NCBI GenBank assembly: GCA_913052435.1
Contig: CAJXDV010000030.1
Location: forward strand, 1 to 10,384
Length of the DNA: 10,384 nucleotides
DNA from: an uncultured Pelagibacteraceae bacterium
GTDB lineage: Bacteria > Pseudomonadota > Alphaproteobacteria > Pelagibacterales > Pelagibacteraceae
Direction: 5' to 3'
Part shown: positions 1 to 8,753 of the stretch, piece by piece
How positions within the stretch are numbered: the stretch's first letter is position 1
How the letters are laid out: each line of letters begins with the position of its first letter
Translations under genes and position numbers: made by a program
Notes under the pieces: model-generated
The model's database searches: none
What the model was told of the DNA's origin: nothing
What the model saw: the letters and a program-made list of their open reading frames with translations, nothing else

Positions 1-1127
1 TAGTGGGATATTTGATCTTGGCTGTAAATTTTACAACTCATCACTATACTTAGTCCCAGCATTATTGATAACATTGAAGATCCACCGTAAGACATGATGG
101 GTAATGGTGCGCCCACTATTGGAATTAAGCCTAAAACCATTGCAATATTGACAAAAACATAAAGAAAAATAGCTGAAGCAAAGCCAAAACAATATAGTTT
201 GGCAAAAAAACTTCTTACAAAAAAACCTATACTGATTATTCTGTAAATCAATAAAACATATAAAAGTAGCAATATAATAGATCCTAAAAACCCAAATTCT
301 TCAGAAAAAAGTGTAAAAATAAAATCGGTATGCTTTTCAGGTAAAAATTCTAAATAACTTTGTGTGCCTTTTAAAAATCCCTTACCAAAAAAACCTCCAG
401 AGCCGATTGCAATTTTTGACTGGATGATTTGATAACCTGATCCTAAAGGATCTCTATCAGGATTAAAGAATGTTAGGATTCTAGATTTTTGATAAGGTTT
501 TAAAATAGAAATTGCAAATGGCAAGGATACTAACAACAATAAACCGGAATAAACAAAATATTTTATATTAAGTCCAGCTAACCAAATAATTGCGATACCA
601 CTTCCAGCAATCAAAATTGATGTTCCTAGATCAGGCTGTTTGATAACTAGGTAACAAGGAATAATTAGTAATATAATTGGTTGAAGTAAAAATTTATAGC
701 TTTGAATATCTGCACTTTGTATGCGATGATAATATCTGGCAAAACAAACTATGATAGCTATTTTCATTAATTCTGAAGGTTGAAGATTTAAGAAATATAA
801 ATTTAACCAACGTTTAGATCCAGAAGCAGTTATTCCAAAAAATATAACTAGAACTAATAAAACTAAAGCCAATAAATAAAAGAAATAAGCTTTTCGGTAC
901 CAAGTTGTAATTCTGATAAATGACAGGACTAAAAACATCGAAAAAAATGCAACCAGTCGAATTAAATGATTTTGGGTGTAGTAAGAAAAATTTCCACTCT
1001 CCGTAGAGTAAATTGCAAATACACTAATTGCTCCTATTAAAATAACTATTAAGATTAGAAAATAATCAATAGATTTTAATTTATCAAAAAAACTATAACG
1101 TGATGTATGTAATCTTTCTGTTAACAT
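1..1127 (-). CDS. rodA: RodA, SEDS peptidoglycan glycosyltransferase (3' end at window edge)
   Basis: RodA polymerises lipid II into glycan strands for side-wall growth, as partner of PBP2 (the preceding gene mrdA). I translated it from ATG at 1127; 375 codons are readable without a stop. The protein is strongly hydrophobic with about ten membrane segments. Family motifs seen: QPSEL followed by K (116-122), KQPDLGTS (163-170), PEKHTDF (263-269) and PLPIMSYGGSS (341-351). D268 in PEKHTDF matches the essential catalytic aspartate of RodA. The length already equals that of a usual RodA (about 370 residues), and the final two bases read 'TA', so the stop codon is probably split by the window edge. 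The start overlaps the mrdA stop by one base (TAATG) with no close Shine-Dalgarno, which suggests translational coupling. The SYGGSS and PEKHTD motifs, plus pairing with PBP2, favour RodA over its paralogue FtsW. Confidence 0.95.
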   Translation of the reverse strand, partial: MLTERLHTSRYSFFDKLKSIDYFLILIVILIGAISVFAIYSTESGNFSYYTQNHLIRLVAFFSMFLVLSFIRITTWYRKAYFFYLLALVLLVLVIFFGITASGSKRWLNLYFLNLQPSELMKIAIIVCFARYYHRIQSADIQSYKFLLQPIILLIIPCYLVIKQPDLGTSILIAGSGIAIIWLAGLNIKYFVYSGLLLLVSLPFAISILKPYQKSRILTFFNPDRDPLGSGYQIIQSKIAIGSGGFFGKGFLKGTQSYLEFLPEKHTDFIFTLFSEEFGFLGSIILLLLYVLLIYRIISIGFFVRSFFAKLYCFGFASAIFLYVFVNIAMVLGLIPIVGAPLPIMSYGGSSMLSIMLGLSIVMSCKIYSQDQISH

Positions 1128-3106
1128 TAGGCTAAATTAATTTTTCCTTTTCTTGCTTGTTCTCTTAATTCATGACGATCAATAATTTTTTTAATCATTT
1201 TTTTTGCAAGTGGTGCAGCAGTTTTACTTCCTGATCCTCCGTGCTCTACATGAACACTTATTGAATATCTTGGATCTTTATATGGTGCAAAAGCTACATA
1301 CAAAGCATGGTCTCTTTTTTTATATTCTATTTGAGATTGCTTTAAATCCAATTTTCGTTCTGCTTCAGTTATTCTTCTAACCTGGGATGTTCCTGTTTTT
1401 CCAGCAAATTGATATTTTGGATCTTCGTATCTTGATTTAAATGACGTCCCATATAGTTCGTTGGTAGATGCAAACATAGCTTCTAAAACAAATTTTATAT
1501 TATTAGGATTTTGATACATTCTTTGAAATGGCTTTATTTCCTGTTCCTGAAGCATGTCTTTTTCCTGCACTAGAGATTTATTTTGATTTAAATAAAGATT
1601 AGAATTTTCAATATCACTTTGAATTTTTGTTCTAATTTCTTCATATATGATGCTATCATCATGAAGAATATGAGGCTTAATTTTGTACCCTCCATTTGCA
1701 AGTTGTGCTGTCATCAAGCAAAGCTGTAAAGGAGTTGTTTGAATATAGCCCTGTCCAATTCCATTAATAATTGTTTCTCCTAAATACCAACTAGTTTCTA
1801 GGACATTTCTCTTCCATTTTGTATTTGGAACCAAGCCCTGTTTTTCATCATGATATACATCTTCTAAAACTTTAGATCCAAGACCGTATCTCTTAGCAAT
1901 AATAGACAATTTATCTACACCGAGTAAACGTGCCGTTTCATAAAAATATGTGTCACAAGATTGTTTAATTGCATTTCTTAATTTCATATATCCATGACCT
2001 TGTTTTTTCCAACAGTGATATTTAACACCATATAACTCCATGGGATGTTTGTGTCCTTTGCACTTAATTGTCTTCTCTGAATTAATTATGCCGTATTCCA
2101 AAGCTGCAAGTGCTACTAATGGCTTAAAAGTTGAACCAGGTGAATAAAGTCCAGCAATCGATTTATTTATTAATGGTTTTAATGGATCATTATTGATTTC
2201 ATCCCAATCTTTTTGATTTATTCCATGAACAAATTTATTTGGATCGTATGTAGGTGATGATGCCATAGCAATGACTTCTCCTGTATAAATATCCATTGTA
2301 CAAATTGATCCTGCTTCTCCCTTTAAAAGCTGTTGAGCATATTTTTGAATCTCTAGATCGATGGTAGTTTTAATTTCTTTTCCTTGAATTTCTTTAACAT
2401 AGTCGACCTGACTTATTCTTTTACCGGATGAGTTTACCTCGTATCTCTTGATACCATATTTACCAATTAATAGCTTTTCTTGAGAACTTTCTATACCTGA
2501 TTTTCCAACTTTTAATCCTGGAACAAAATTTTCCTTTATCTCTGCTTTTTTTTCAATATCTTTAATGCTAGCATCACCAACATAGCCAACGATATGTACT
2601 AAATCATTTGCATAAGGATAAAATCTAGATGTTGATAGTACTGGCTTTGCTCCTTCTATTTCATGTAAATATAAATTTAATTTAGAAAATTGATTCCAAT
2701 TAAGATTGTCTGCAACAACTAAAGTATCCCAAGGTTTAAGTTTTTCTTTTTTCTTATAAATTTTTCTTATTTCATAATTGCTAAGATCAATAATATTTTT
2801 AATTTTAAAAATAGCTTGATCAAAGTCTTTAACTTCATCTAAAACTAAATGAACCTGAAAAATTCTATCATTATCAGCTAAAACATTATTGAAGTAATCT
2901 TTAATTATTCCTCTTTGAGGAGGAGTTTTCCATTCTCTTAATCTATTCTTATCAGATAAAATTTCATATTTTTCTCTATCAGATATTTGTAAATTATATA
3001 AACGTGAAGTTATTCCTGCAAATAATACAAGTTTGGCTGCAGCCAAAATAAAAAGTCTTCTTGAAATAACTCTTCCCTTTTCAATATTGCTTCCTTTATT
3101 CAACAT
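1127..3106 (-). CDS. mrdA: Penicillin-binding protein 2 (elongasome D,D-transpeptidase)
   Basis: Monofunctional class B PBP that cross-links peptidoglycan during lateral-wall elongation, anchored in the inner membrane with its catalytic domain in the periplasm. It has 659 residues, close to the usual 600-650. In order: short basic N-terminus, one membrane anchor (about 18-34), the PBP dimerisation/pedestal region starting at TPPQRGII (61-68), then the transpeptidase domain from about 265. All three active-site motifs are present: S-T-F-K with nucleophile S325 (325-328), S-C-D (383-385) and K-T-G (570-572). The HCWKKxGHG segment (364-372) is typical of PBP2. Residues about 485-535, between the core and the KTG strand, form a polar Gln/Lys/Glu-rich linker. 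The start overlaps the end of mreD by 11 bases; AAGGAA lies immediately before the ATG, too close for an ideal Shine-Dalgarno. The neighbours mreBCD and rodA confirm PBP2 rather than the division protein PBP3/FtsI. Confidence 0.96.
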   Translation of the reverse strand: MLNKGSNIEKGRVISRRLFILAAAKLVLFAGITSRLYNLQISDREKYEILSDKNRLREWKTPPQRGIIKDYFNNVLADNDRIFQVHLVLDEVKDFDQAIFKIKNIIDLSNYEIRKIYKKKEKLKPWDTLVVADNLNWNQFSKLNLYLHEIEGAKPVLSTSRFYPYANDLVHIVGYVGDASIKDIEKKAEIKENFVPGLKVGKSGIESSQEKLLIGKYGIKRYEVNSSGKRISQVDYVKEIQGKEIKTTIDLEIQKYAQQLLKGEAGSICTMDIYTGEVIAMASSPTYDPNKFVHGINQKDWDEINNDPLKPLINKSIAGLYSPGSTFKPLVALAALEYGIINSEKTIKCKGHKHPMELYGVKYHCWKKQGHGYMKLRNAIKQSCDTYFYETARLLGVDKLSIIAKRYGLGSKVLEDVYHDEKQGLVPNTKWKRNVLETSWYLGETIINGIGQGYIQTTPLQLCLMTAQLANGGYKIKPHILHDDSIIYEEIRTKIQSDIENSNLYLNQNKSLVQEKDMLQEQEIKPFQRMYQNPNNIKFVLEAMFASTNELYGTSFKSRYEDPKYQFAGKTGTSQVRRITEAERKLDLKQSQIEYKKRDHALYVAFAPYKDPRYSISVHVEHGGSGSKTAAPLAKKMIKKIIDRHELREQARKGKINLA

Positions 3107-3617
3107 TTCCTTGTTCCAAACTAAATAAATAAATTACGCTAAATATTTTTGCAAATATAGGATAAACCAAAAAAGTTATAATTGAGCTAGACATTAAAGT
3201 TCCATAACTAATAGGAATATCAAATATCATAGTCGAGATACTAAAGTTAATTGAGCTAACAATTAATATTGCGATAAAAAACAAGATCCAATCATATAGA
3301 AGGCTTGGTAACAAAGTTCTTGTTCTAATAAATGCAGCTATTGCACATAAGAATAAGTAATTTATTGAAGATATGCCTATTGGAAAATTTTGAACAACAT
3401 CATTAATTATTCCTGCAAAAAATATCAGACCATAACCTAATGTATCAGGTTTTTTTAAAACCCAATAAAATATGACTAAATAAATAAAGTTAAAAAAGTA
3501 GTTTGCTTCATATAAAAAAAATGAAAGATCAAACCCGGTAAATACTAAAAAAAACAATAGAATCAAAGGGAAGCTGTGAACAATATTTCTAAATAATTTA
3601 TTACTAGTTCCTTCCAT
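3096..3617 (-). CDS. mreD: Rod shape-determining membrane protein MreD
   Basis: MreD is a small polytopic inner-membrane protein that joins MreC, PBP2 and RodA in the elongation complex. The protein has 173 residues (family about 160-175) and consists largely of hydrophobic segments, with five or six likely membrane helices (roughly 15-30, 37-54, 60-75, 84-98, 108-128, 138-165). The segment from G61 to S84 around IINDVVQNFPIGISS fits the MreD signature of a Gly-rich helix, an Asp (D73) and a Pro-[IL]-Gly turn. The family diverges strongly in sequence, so the call rests as much on its place between mreC and mrdA as on motifs. The ATG lies one base after the mreC stop and no Shine-Dalgarno precedes it, pointing to coupled translation; its 3' end overlaps mrdA by 11 bases. 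Confidence 0.9.
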   Translation of the reverse strand: MEGTSNKLFRNIVHSFPLILLFFLVFTGFDLSFFLYEANYFFNFIYLVIFYWVLKKPDTLGYGLIFFAGIINDVVQNFPIGISSINYLFLCAIAAFIRTRTLLPSLLYDWILFFIAILIVSSINFSISTMIFDIPISYGTLMSSSIITFLVYPIFAKIFSVIYLFSLEQGNVE

Positions 3618-3618
3618 G

Positions 3619-4455
3619 CTAATTATTTATTTTAACATACTTTAATTGACTGAAGTCGACAAAAAACTTTACAAATTTTTTATCTTCTTTAATAAAAACT
3701 TTTCCTACTGGAATTGCAGAAGCAATAATACCGTCTACTCCAGAAGTATAAACTATATCGCCATCATTCACATTGTTGTTTTTAGGTAAATACTCTAGTT
3801 CTGCAAATTCATTGTTACCGTTACCTGTTAAAATTGCATTTACACTACCCGGCTCAACTATAACTGGGATTTTACTATTCAGATCACTTGCTAACAATAT
3901 TCTAGAAGTTAATAAATTAACTCCAACAATTTTCCCTACAAAATATGATTCCACTTTTACCGCTAATCCCAATCTTACACCATGATTAAATCCTTTATTA
4001 ACAATTACAGATTTTAAATATGGGCCTTTATTATCTAATAAAACTTTTGACAAAAGGTAATCTTCCGAAGATAACATTTTTTCGTCAAGTAATTTTTTTA
4101 AACGTTGATTTTCAGATTTATAAAAATTATTTTCATTTTCTAAACTCTTTAATTTTAAATCTTTATCTTTAAGTTCATTGTATTTTTCATACATACTCAT
4201 ATGGTCTTGAAAACTGTAGTATTGATCCTTGATGAAGACAAACGGAACAGAAATAAAGAATGAACCTTTATAAATAAAATCTTTTGTAAATGATCTAAAT
4301 TTATCTACAGGTCCAGTTTTAAAATATTCTAAAGATAAAACTAAAATTGAAATAATTAATAAAGTAAATAAAGAAAATTTTTGACGAGTCCCTTTTTTTA
4401 AAAATGCAGAACGAATAGCAATTATAAAATCATCTCTACCCGTTTCTACTGCCAT
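3619..4455 (-). CDS. mreC: Rod shape-determining protein MreC
   Basis: MreC is a bitopic membrane protein whose periplasmic part dimerises and is thought to activate PBP2-RodA. The sequence has 278 residues: a short cytoplasmic tail, one membrane helix (about 28-43, TLLIISILVL), a charged coiled coil (about 88-127, rich in Lys, Glu, Leu and Asn), then the beta-domain (about 133-275). The beta-domain contains family-like stretches such as VNKGFNHGVRLGLAV (152-166) and TSGVDGIIASAIPVGKV (237-253), which corresponds to the conserved T-S-G...P-x-G-x-V region. The start is six bases after the mreB stop, within a small AT-rich inverted repeat and without a clear Shine-Dalgarno. No truncation or odd insertion is seen. 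Confidence 0.95.
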   Translation of the reverse strand: MAVETGRDDFIIAIRSAFLKKGTRQKFSLFTLLIISILVLSLEYFKTGPVDKFRSFTKDFIYKGSFFISVPFVFIKDQYYSFQDHMSMYEKYNELKDKDLKLKSLENENNFYKSENQRLKKLLDEKMLSSEDYLLSKVLLDNKGPYLKSVIVNKGFNHGVRLGLAVKVESYFVGKIVGVNLLTSRILLASDLNSKIPVIVEPGSVNAILTGNGNNEFAELEYLPKNNNVNDGDIVYTSGVDGIIASAIPVGKVFIKEDKKFVKFFVDFSQLKYVKINN

Positions 4456-5496
<1,041 letters not shown>

Positions 5497-7077
5497 TTAT
5501 ATTCCTTTCATTTTTTGTGGTTCAAGATTTTGATGTTGTTCGGGAGCTGTTTTATCTCTTTTAATAATCATTTTGTTTAATGCATTAATATAAGCATTAG
5601 CTGAAGCAACTAAAGTATCGGTATCTGCAGCTTGTCCTACAGTTGTTTTACCATTTTCTTCAATTTTAACACTAACAGTTGCTTGAGCATCGGTACCTTC
5701 AGTTACTGCGTGTACTTGATAAAGTTGTAAATTTACATCATGCGGATAAAGTGTTTTTACACATTTAAATATAGCATCGACCGGACCATCTCCTGTCTCT
5801 GTTGCTTTTTTAACTTCACCAAACACATCTAAGGTCATCTCTGCTCTTTGTGGTTCAGCAGTTCCTGCAAAAACTCTTAATGATTTTAAGTTAATTGCGT
5901 TAACTTTGTTATCAATAATCAAACTATCATCTACTAATGCAATTATATCTTCGTCATATACATGTTTTTTCTTATCAGCTAGAACTTTAAATTTTCCAAA
6001 TGCATTTTCAATTACATCATCTGTAACATCAACATAACCTAAACTATTAAGTTTATCTTTAAACGCATGTCGTCCTGAATGTTTGCCCATTACCAACGAC
6101 GTTTGTTTAACGCCAACACTTTCTGGTGTCATAATTTCATAGGTCTGCCTATTTTTTAATATTCCATCTTGATGAATGCCTGCCTCATGGGCAAAAGCAT
6201 TTTTTCCAACAATTGCTTTGTTGTATTGAACTGGAAAACCAGTTGCATTAGATACAATCTTTGAAGCTTTACTTAGAAGGGTTGTATTTATTCTTGTTTC
6301 ATATGGCATCAAATCATTTCTAGTTCTAATCGCCATTACAATTTCTTCAAGTGCTGCATTTCCTGCTCTTTCGCCAATTCCATTTATTGTACATTCAACT
6401 TGTCTTGCTCCTGATTGAACGCCCGCTAACGAGTTTGCCACCGCTAAACCTAAATCGTTGTGACAGTGAGTGGATAGAATTGCTTTATCGATATTTGGCA
6501 CCTTATTCATAAGAGTATCAATTATTTTTGTAAATTCTGATGGTACTGTGTAACCCACTGTATCAGGAATATTTATAGTTGTTGCTCCGCTTTTAATTGC
6601 AAGTTCTACAGTTTTACACATATAATCCATGTCTGTTCTGGTTCCATCCTCACAAGACCATTCAACATTATCAGTAAACTTTCTTGCATAAGTTACATGT
6701 TCCTTGATTGATTCATAAACTTCCTCGGGAGACTTGTTTAATTTATGCTTCATATGCAAAGGACTTGTTGATATAAAAGTGTGAATTCTAAATCTTGGTG
6801 CGTGCTTTAAAGCTTCATAGCATCTATCAATGTCTTTTTTAGAGTGTCTTGAAAGTCCGCATGGAATTGAGTTTTTTAAAATTTTACTAATCTCAGTGAC
6901 AGCTTCAAAATCTCCAGGAGATGCTATTGGAAATCCAGCTTCAATAATATCTATTCCAAGTTCATCAAATACTCTTGAAATTTGGATTTTTTCTTCCAAA
7001 TTCATTGATGCACCTGGCGATTGCTCACCATCACGCATCGTGGTATCAAATATATAAACCCTGTTTTTGTCTGACAT
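5497..7077 (-). CDS. leuA: 2-isopropylmalate synthase
   Basis: LeuA condenses acetyl-CoA with 2-oxoisovalerate, the first committed step of leucine synthesis, in the cytoplasm. It has 526 residues, matching the 520-residue E. coli-type enzyme. The TIM-barrel catalytic domain (about 6-275) opens with FDTTMRDGEQSPG (10-22, R15 and metal ligand D16) and carries the metal-binding HCHND (204-208; H204, H206) and GIGERAGN (233-240, N240). HEAGIHQDG (297-305) belongs to the linker subdomain. The C-terminal leucine-sensing domain (about 398-503; RVFAGTAEPQRAEM, GDGPVDAIFK, TDTLVASANAYINALNKM) is complete, so feedback inhibition by leucine is expected. The last 20 residues are a polar tail. The start at 7077 is fixed by an in-frame TAA 12 bases upstream and by family alignment; no Shine-Dalgarno is visible. 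It follows ilvC by 86 bases and precedes mreB by three. Homocitrate or citramalate synthase is less likely, given the length, the regulatory domain and the ilv neighbours. Confidence 0.97.
   Translation of the reverse strand: MSDKNRVYIFDTTMRDGEQSPGASMNLEEKIQISRVFDELGIDIIEAGFPIASPGDFEAVTEISKILKNSIPCGLSRHSKKDIDRCYEALKHAPRFRIHTFISTSPLHMKHKLNKSPEEVYESIKEHVTYARKFTDNVEWSCEDGTRTDMDYMCKTVELAIKSGATTINIPDTVGYTVPSEFTKIIDTLMNKVPNIDKAILSTHCHNDLGLAVANSLAGVQSGARQVECTINGIGERAGNAALEEIVMAIRTRNDLMPYETRINTTLLSKASKIVSNATGFPVQYNKAIVGKNAFAHEAGIHQDGILKNRQTYEIMTPESVGVKQTSLVMGKHSGRHAFKDKLNSLGYVDVTDDVIENAFGKFKVLADKKKHVYDEDIIALVDDSLIIDNKVNAINLKSLRVFAGTAEPQRAEMTLDVFGEVKKATETGDGPVDAIFKCVKTLYPHDVNLQLYQVHAVTEGTDAQATVSVKIEENGKTTVGQAADTDTLVASANAYINALNKMIIKRDKTAPEQHQNLEPQKMKGI
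5502..5508 (-). promoter_or_regulatory. Ribosome binding site of mreB inside the leuA 3' end
   Basis: AAAGGAA lies eight to nine bases before the mreB ATG, within the last codons of leuA. Ribosomes finishing leuA would clear this site, so translation of mreB is probably linked to that of leuA. It supports the chosen mreB start. Confidence 0.6.
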
Positions 7078-7093
7078 ACAATATTTTTAGCTT

Positions 7094-7110
7094 GAGCATC
7101 ATACATGCTC
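7094..7110 (-). repeat. Perfect 6-bp inverted repeat upstream of leuA (possible RNA hairpin or operator)
   Basis: GAGCAT and ATGCTC flank five bases, giving a perfect stem of six pairs that includes three G-C pairs. Outside a 2x2 internal loop, a further AGC/GCU (7089-7091 with 7113-7115) can pair. In the leuA transcript the stem ends about 16 bases before the start codon. No U-run follows on either strand, so it is not an intrinsic terminator. It could be a leader hairpin for leuA or an operator, as it also covers the candidate -10 box. Confidence 0.5.
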
Positions 7111-7125
7111 TCGCTTAGATTGCAA
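7098..7125 (-). promoter_or_regulatory. Candidate sigma-70-type promoter for leuA
   Basis: On the minus strand TTGCAA (7125-7120, four of six matches to the -35 consensus) is followed after 16 bases by TATGAT (7103-7098, five of six matches to the -10). A start about seven bases downstream would leave a leader of only about 15 bases before the leuA ATG. AT-rich DNA produces such matches by chance, so this is a candidate only. Confidence 0.4.
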
Positions 7126-7142
7126 AATAAAATGGCTTTATT
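7126..7142 (-). repeat. AT-only 6-bp inverted repeat, second element of the ilvC-leuA spacer
   Basis: AATAAA and TTTATT flank five bases (GCCAT on the transcribed strand), the same six-pair, five-loop layout as the repeat 15 bases further downstream. The stem has only A-T pairs and would be weak in RNA, so it may be coincidence. Confidence 0.3.
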
Positions 7143-7163
7143 ACCCTAAAATTAAAAAAAAAT

Positions 7164-8204
<1,041 letters not shown>

Positions 8205-8753
8205 TTATTTAAATACTTCAGATCCTCTTGTCATGGCAACCGCCCCTGTTCTTGAAACACTTACCAGGCCCAATTTTTTTAAATTCTTTGCAATAGCATC
8301 TATTTCTCTTCTAAGCGCTGTTATTTGAATAACATTAGATTTTTTTGTTTTATCCAATATTACAGCGTTATACTTTTTACAAGCTTTAAAAGCTTTCTCT
8401 AATTTGTTCTTATTGCCTGCTATCTTAAATAAAGCCATTTCTTTAAAGATAACATTTTTATCTTCCCTCTTAAAGTCAGCAACTTTATGGACGGGTACAA
8501 GTTTTTTTAATTGTAGTTTAATTTGATCAATTACTTGAGGGGTTCCAGTTGTTACAATAGTGATCCTTGAAATATTTAATTTTTGGTCAATTTCTGCAAC
8601 AGCTAAGGACTCGATATTGTAACCTCTTCCTGAAAAAAGACCTACAACTCTTGCTAGAACTCCAGCTTCATTGTCTACCCAAACAACTATTATATGGGTA
8701 TCCGTTTTTTCCTTTTTGCCAGCAAAGCTATATGCTGATTTTGAATTTACCAT
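8205..8753 (-). CDS. ilvN: Acetohydroxyacid synthase small (regulatory) subunit
   Basis: The regulatory subunit of acetolactate synthase stimulates IlvB and confers inhibition by valine. It has 182 residues, slightly longer than E. coli IlvH (163) because of a polar N-terminal extension of about 17. An ACT domain spans about 20-94 (THIIVVWVDNEAGVLARVV, then LFSGRGYNIES), and a second C-terminal domain covers about 103-180. N28, G31 and N46 correspond to IlvH N11, G14 and N29, positions linked to valine binding in E. coli, so feedback by valine is expected; this is inference from alignment by eye. The ATG overlaps the ilvB stop by one base (TAATG), implying coupled synthesis of both subunits; a GGGAG lies 12 bases upstream inside ilvB. 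Some databases call this gene ilvH; length and ACT type match either name. Confidence 0.96.
   Translation of the reverse strand: MVNSKSAYSFAGKKEKTDTHIIVVWVDNEAGVLARVVGLFSGRGYNIESLAVAEIDQKLNISRITIVTTGTPQVIDQIKLQLKKLVPVHKVADFKREDKNVIFKEMALFKIAGNKNKLEKAFKACKKYNAVILDKTKKSNVIQITALRREIDAIAKNLKKLGLVSVSRTGAVAMTRGSEVFK

Larger units (their letters stand above)
7078..7163 (-). other. ilvC-leuA spacer, the only sizeable intergenic region
   Basis: These 86 bases carry, in transcript order, a run of nine T one base after the ilvC stop, an AT-only inverted repeat, TTGCAA, a second inverted repeat overlapping TATGAT, and an A-rich stretch before the leuA ATG. No Shine-Dalgarno, tRNA or convincing coding sequence is present. 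All other junctions here are 18 bases or less, so the length itself suggests a control region. Confidence 0.6.

Noticed and set aside
3773..3985. Plus-strand open frame of 70 codons opposite mreC
   Set aside because: It is a shadow of the mreC frame, has no ribosome site and resembles no known protein. The same applies to plus-strand frames opposite mreB, leuA, ilvN and ilvB (4808-5086, 5309-5533, 6830-7057, 8567-8761, 8823-9017, 9194-9421).
7050..7108. Leader peptide starting at one of the ATGs within the repeat before leuA
   Set aside because: The frame from ATG in GTATGATG runs into leuA out of frame and has no cluster of Leu, Val or Ile codons and no Shine-Dalgarno.
7094..7110. Intrinsic terminator after ilvC or on the opposite strand
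   Set aside because: The stem is not followed by a T-run in either direction. The nine-T run (7154-7162) lies upstream of it in the transcript and has no stable stem before it.
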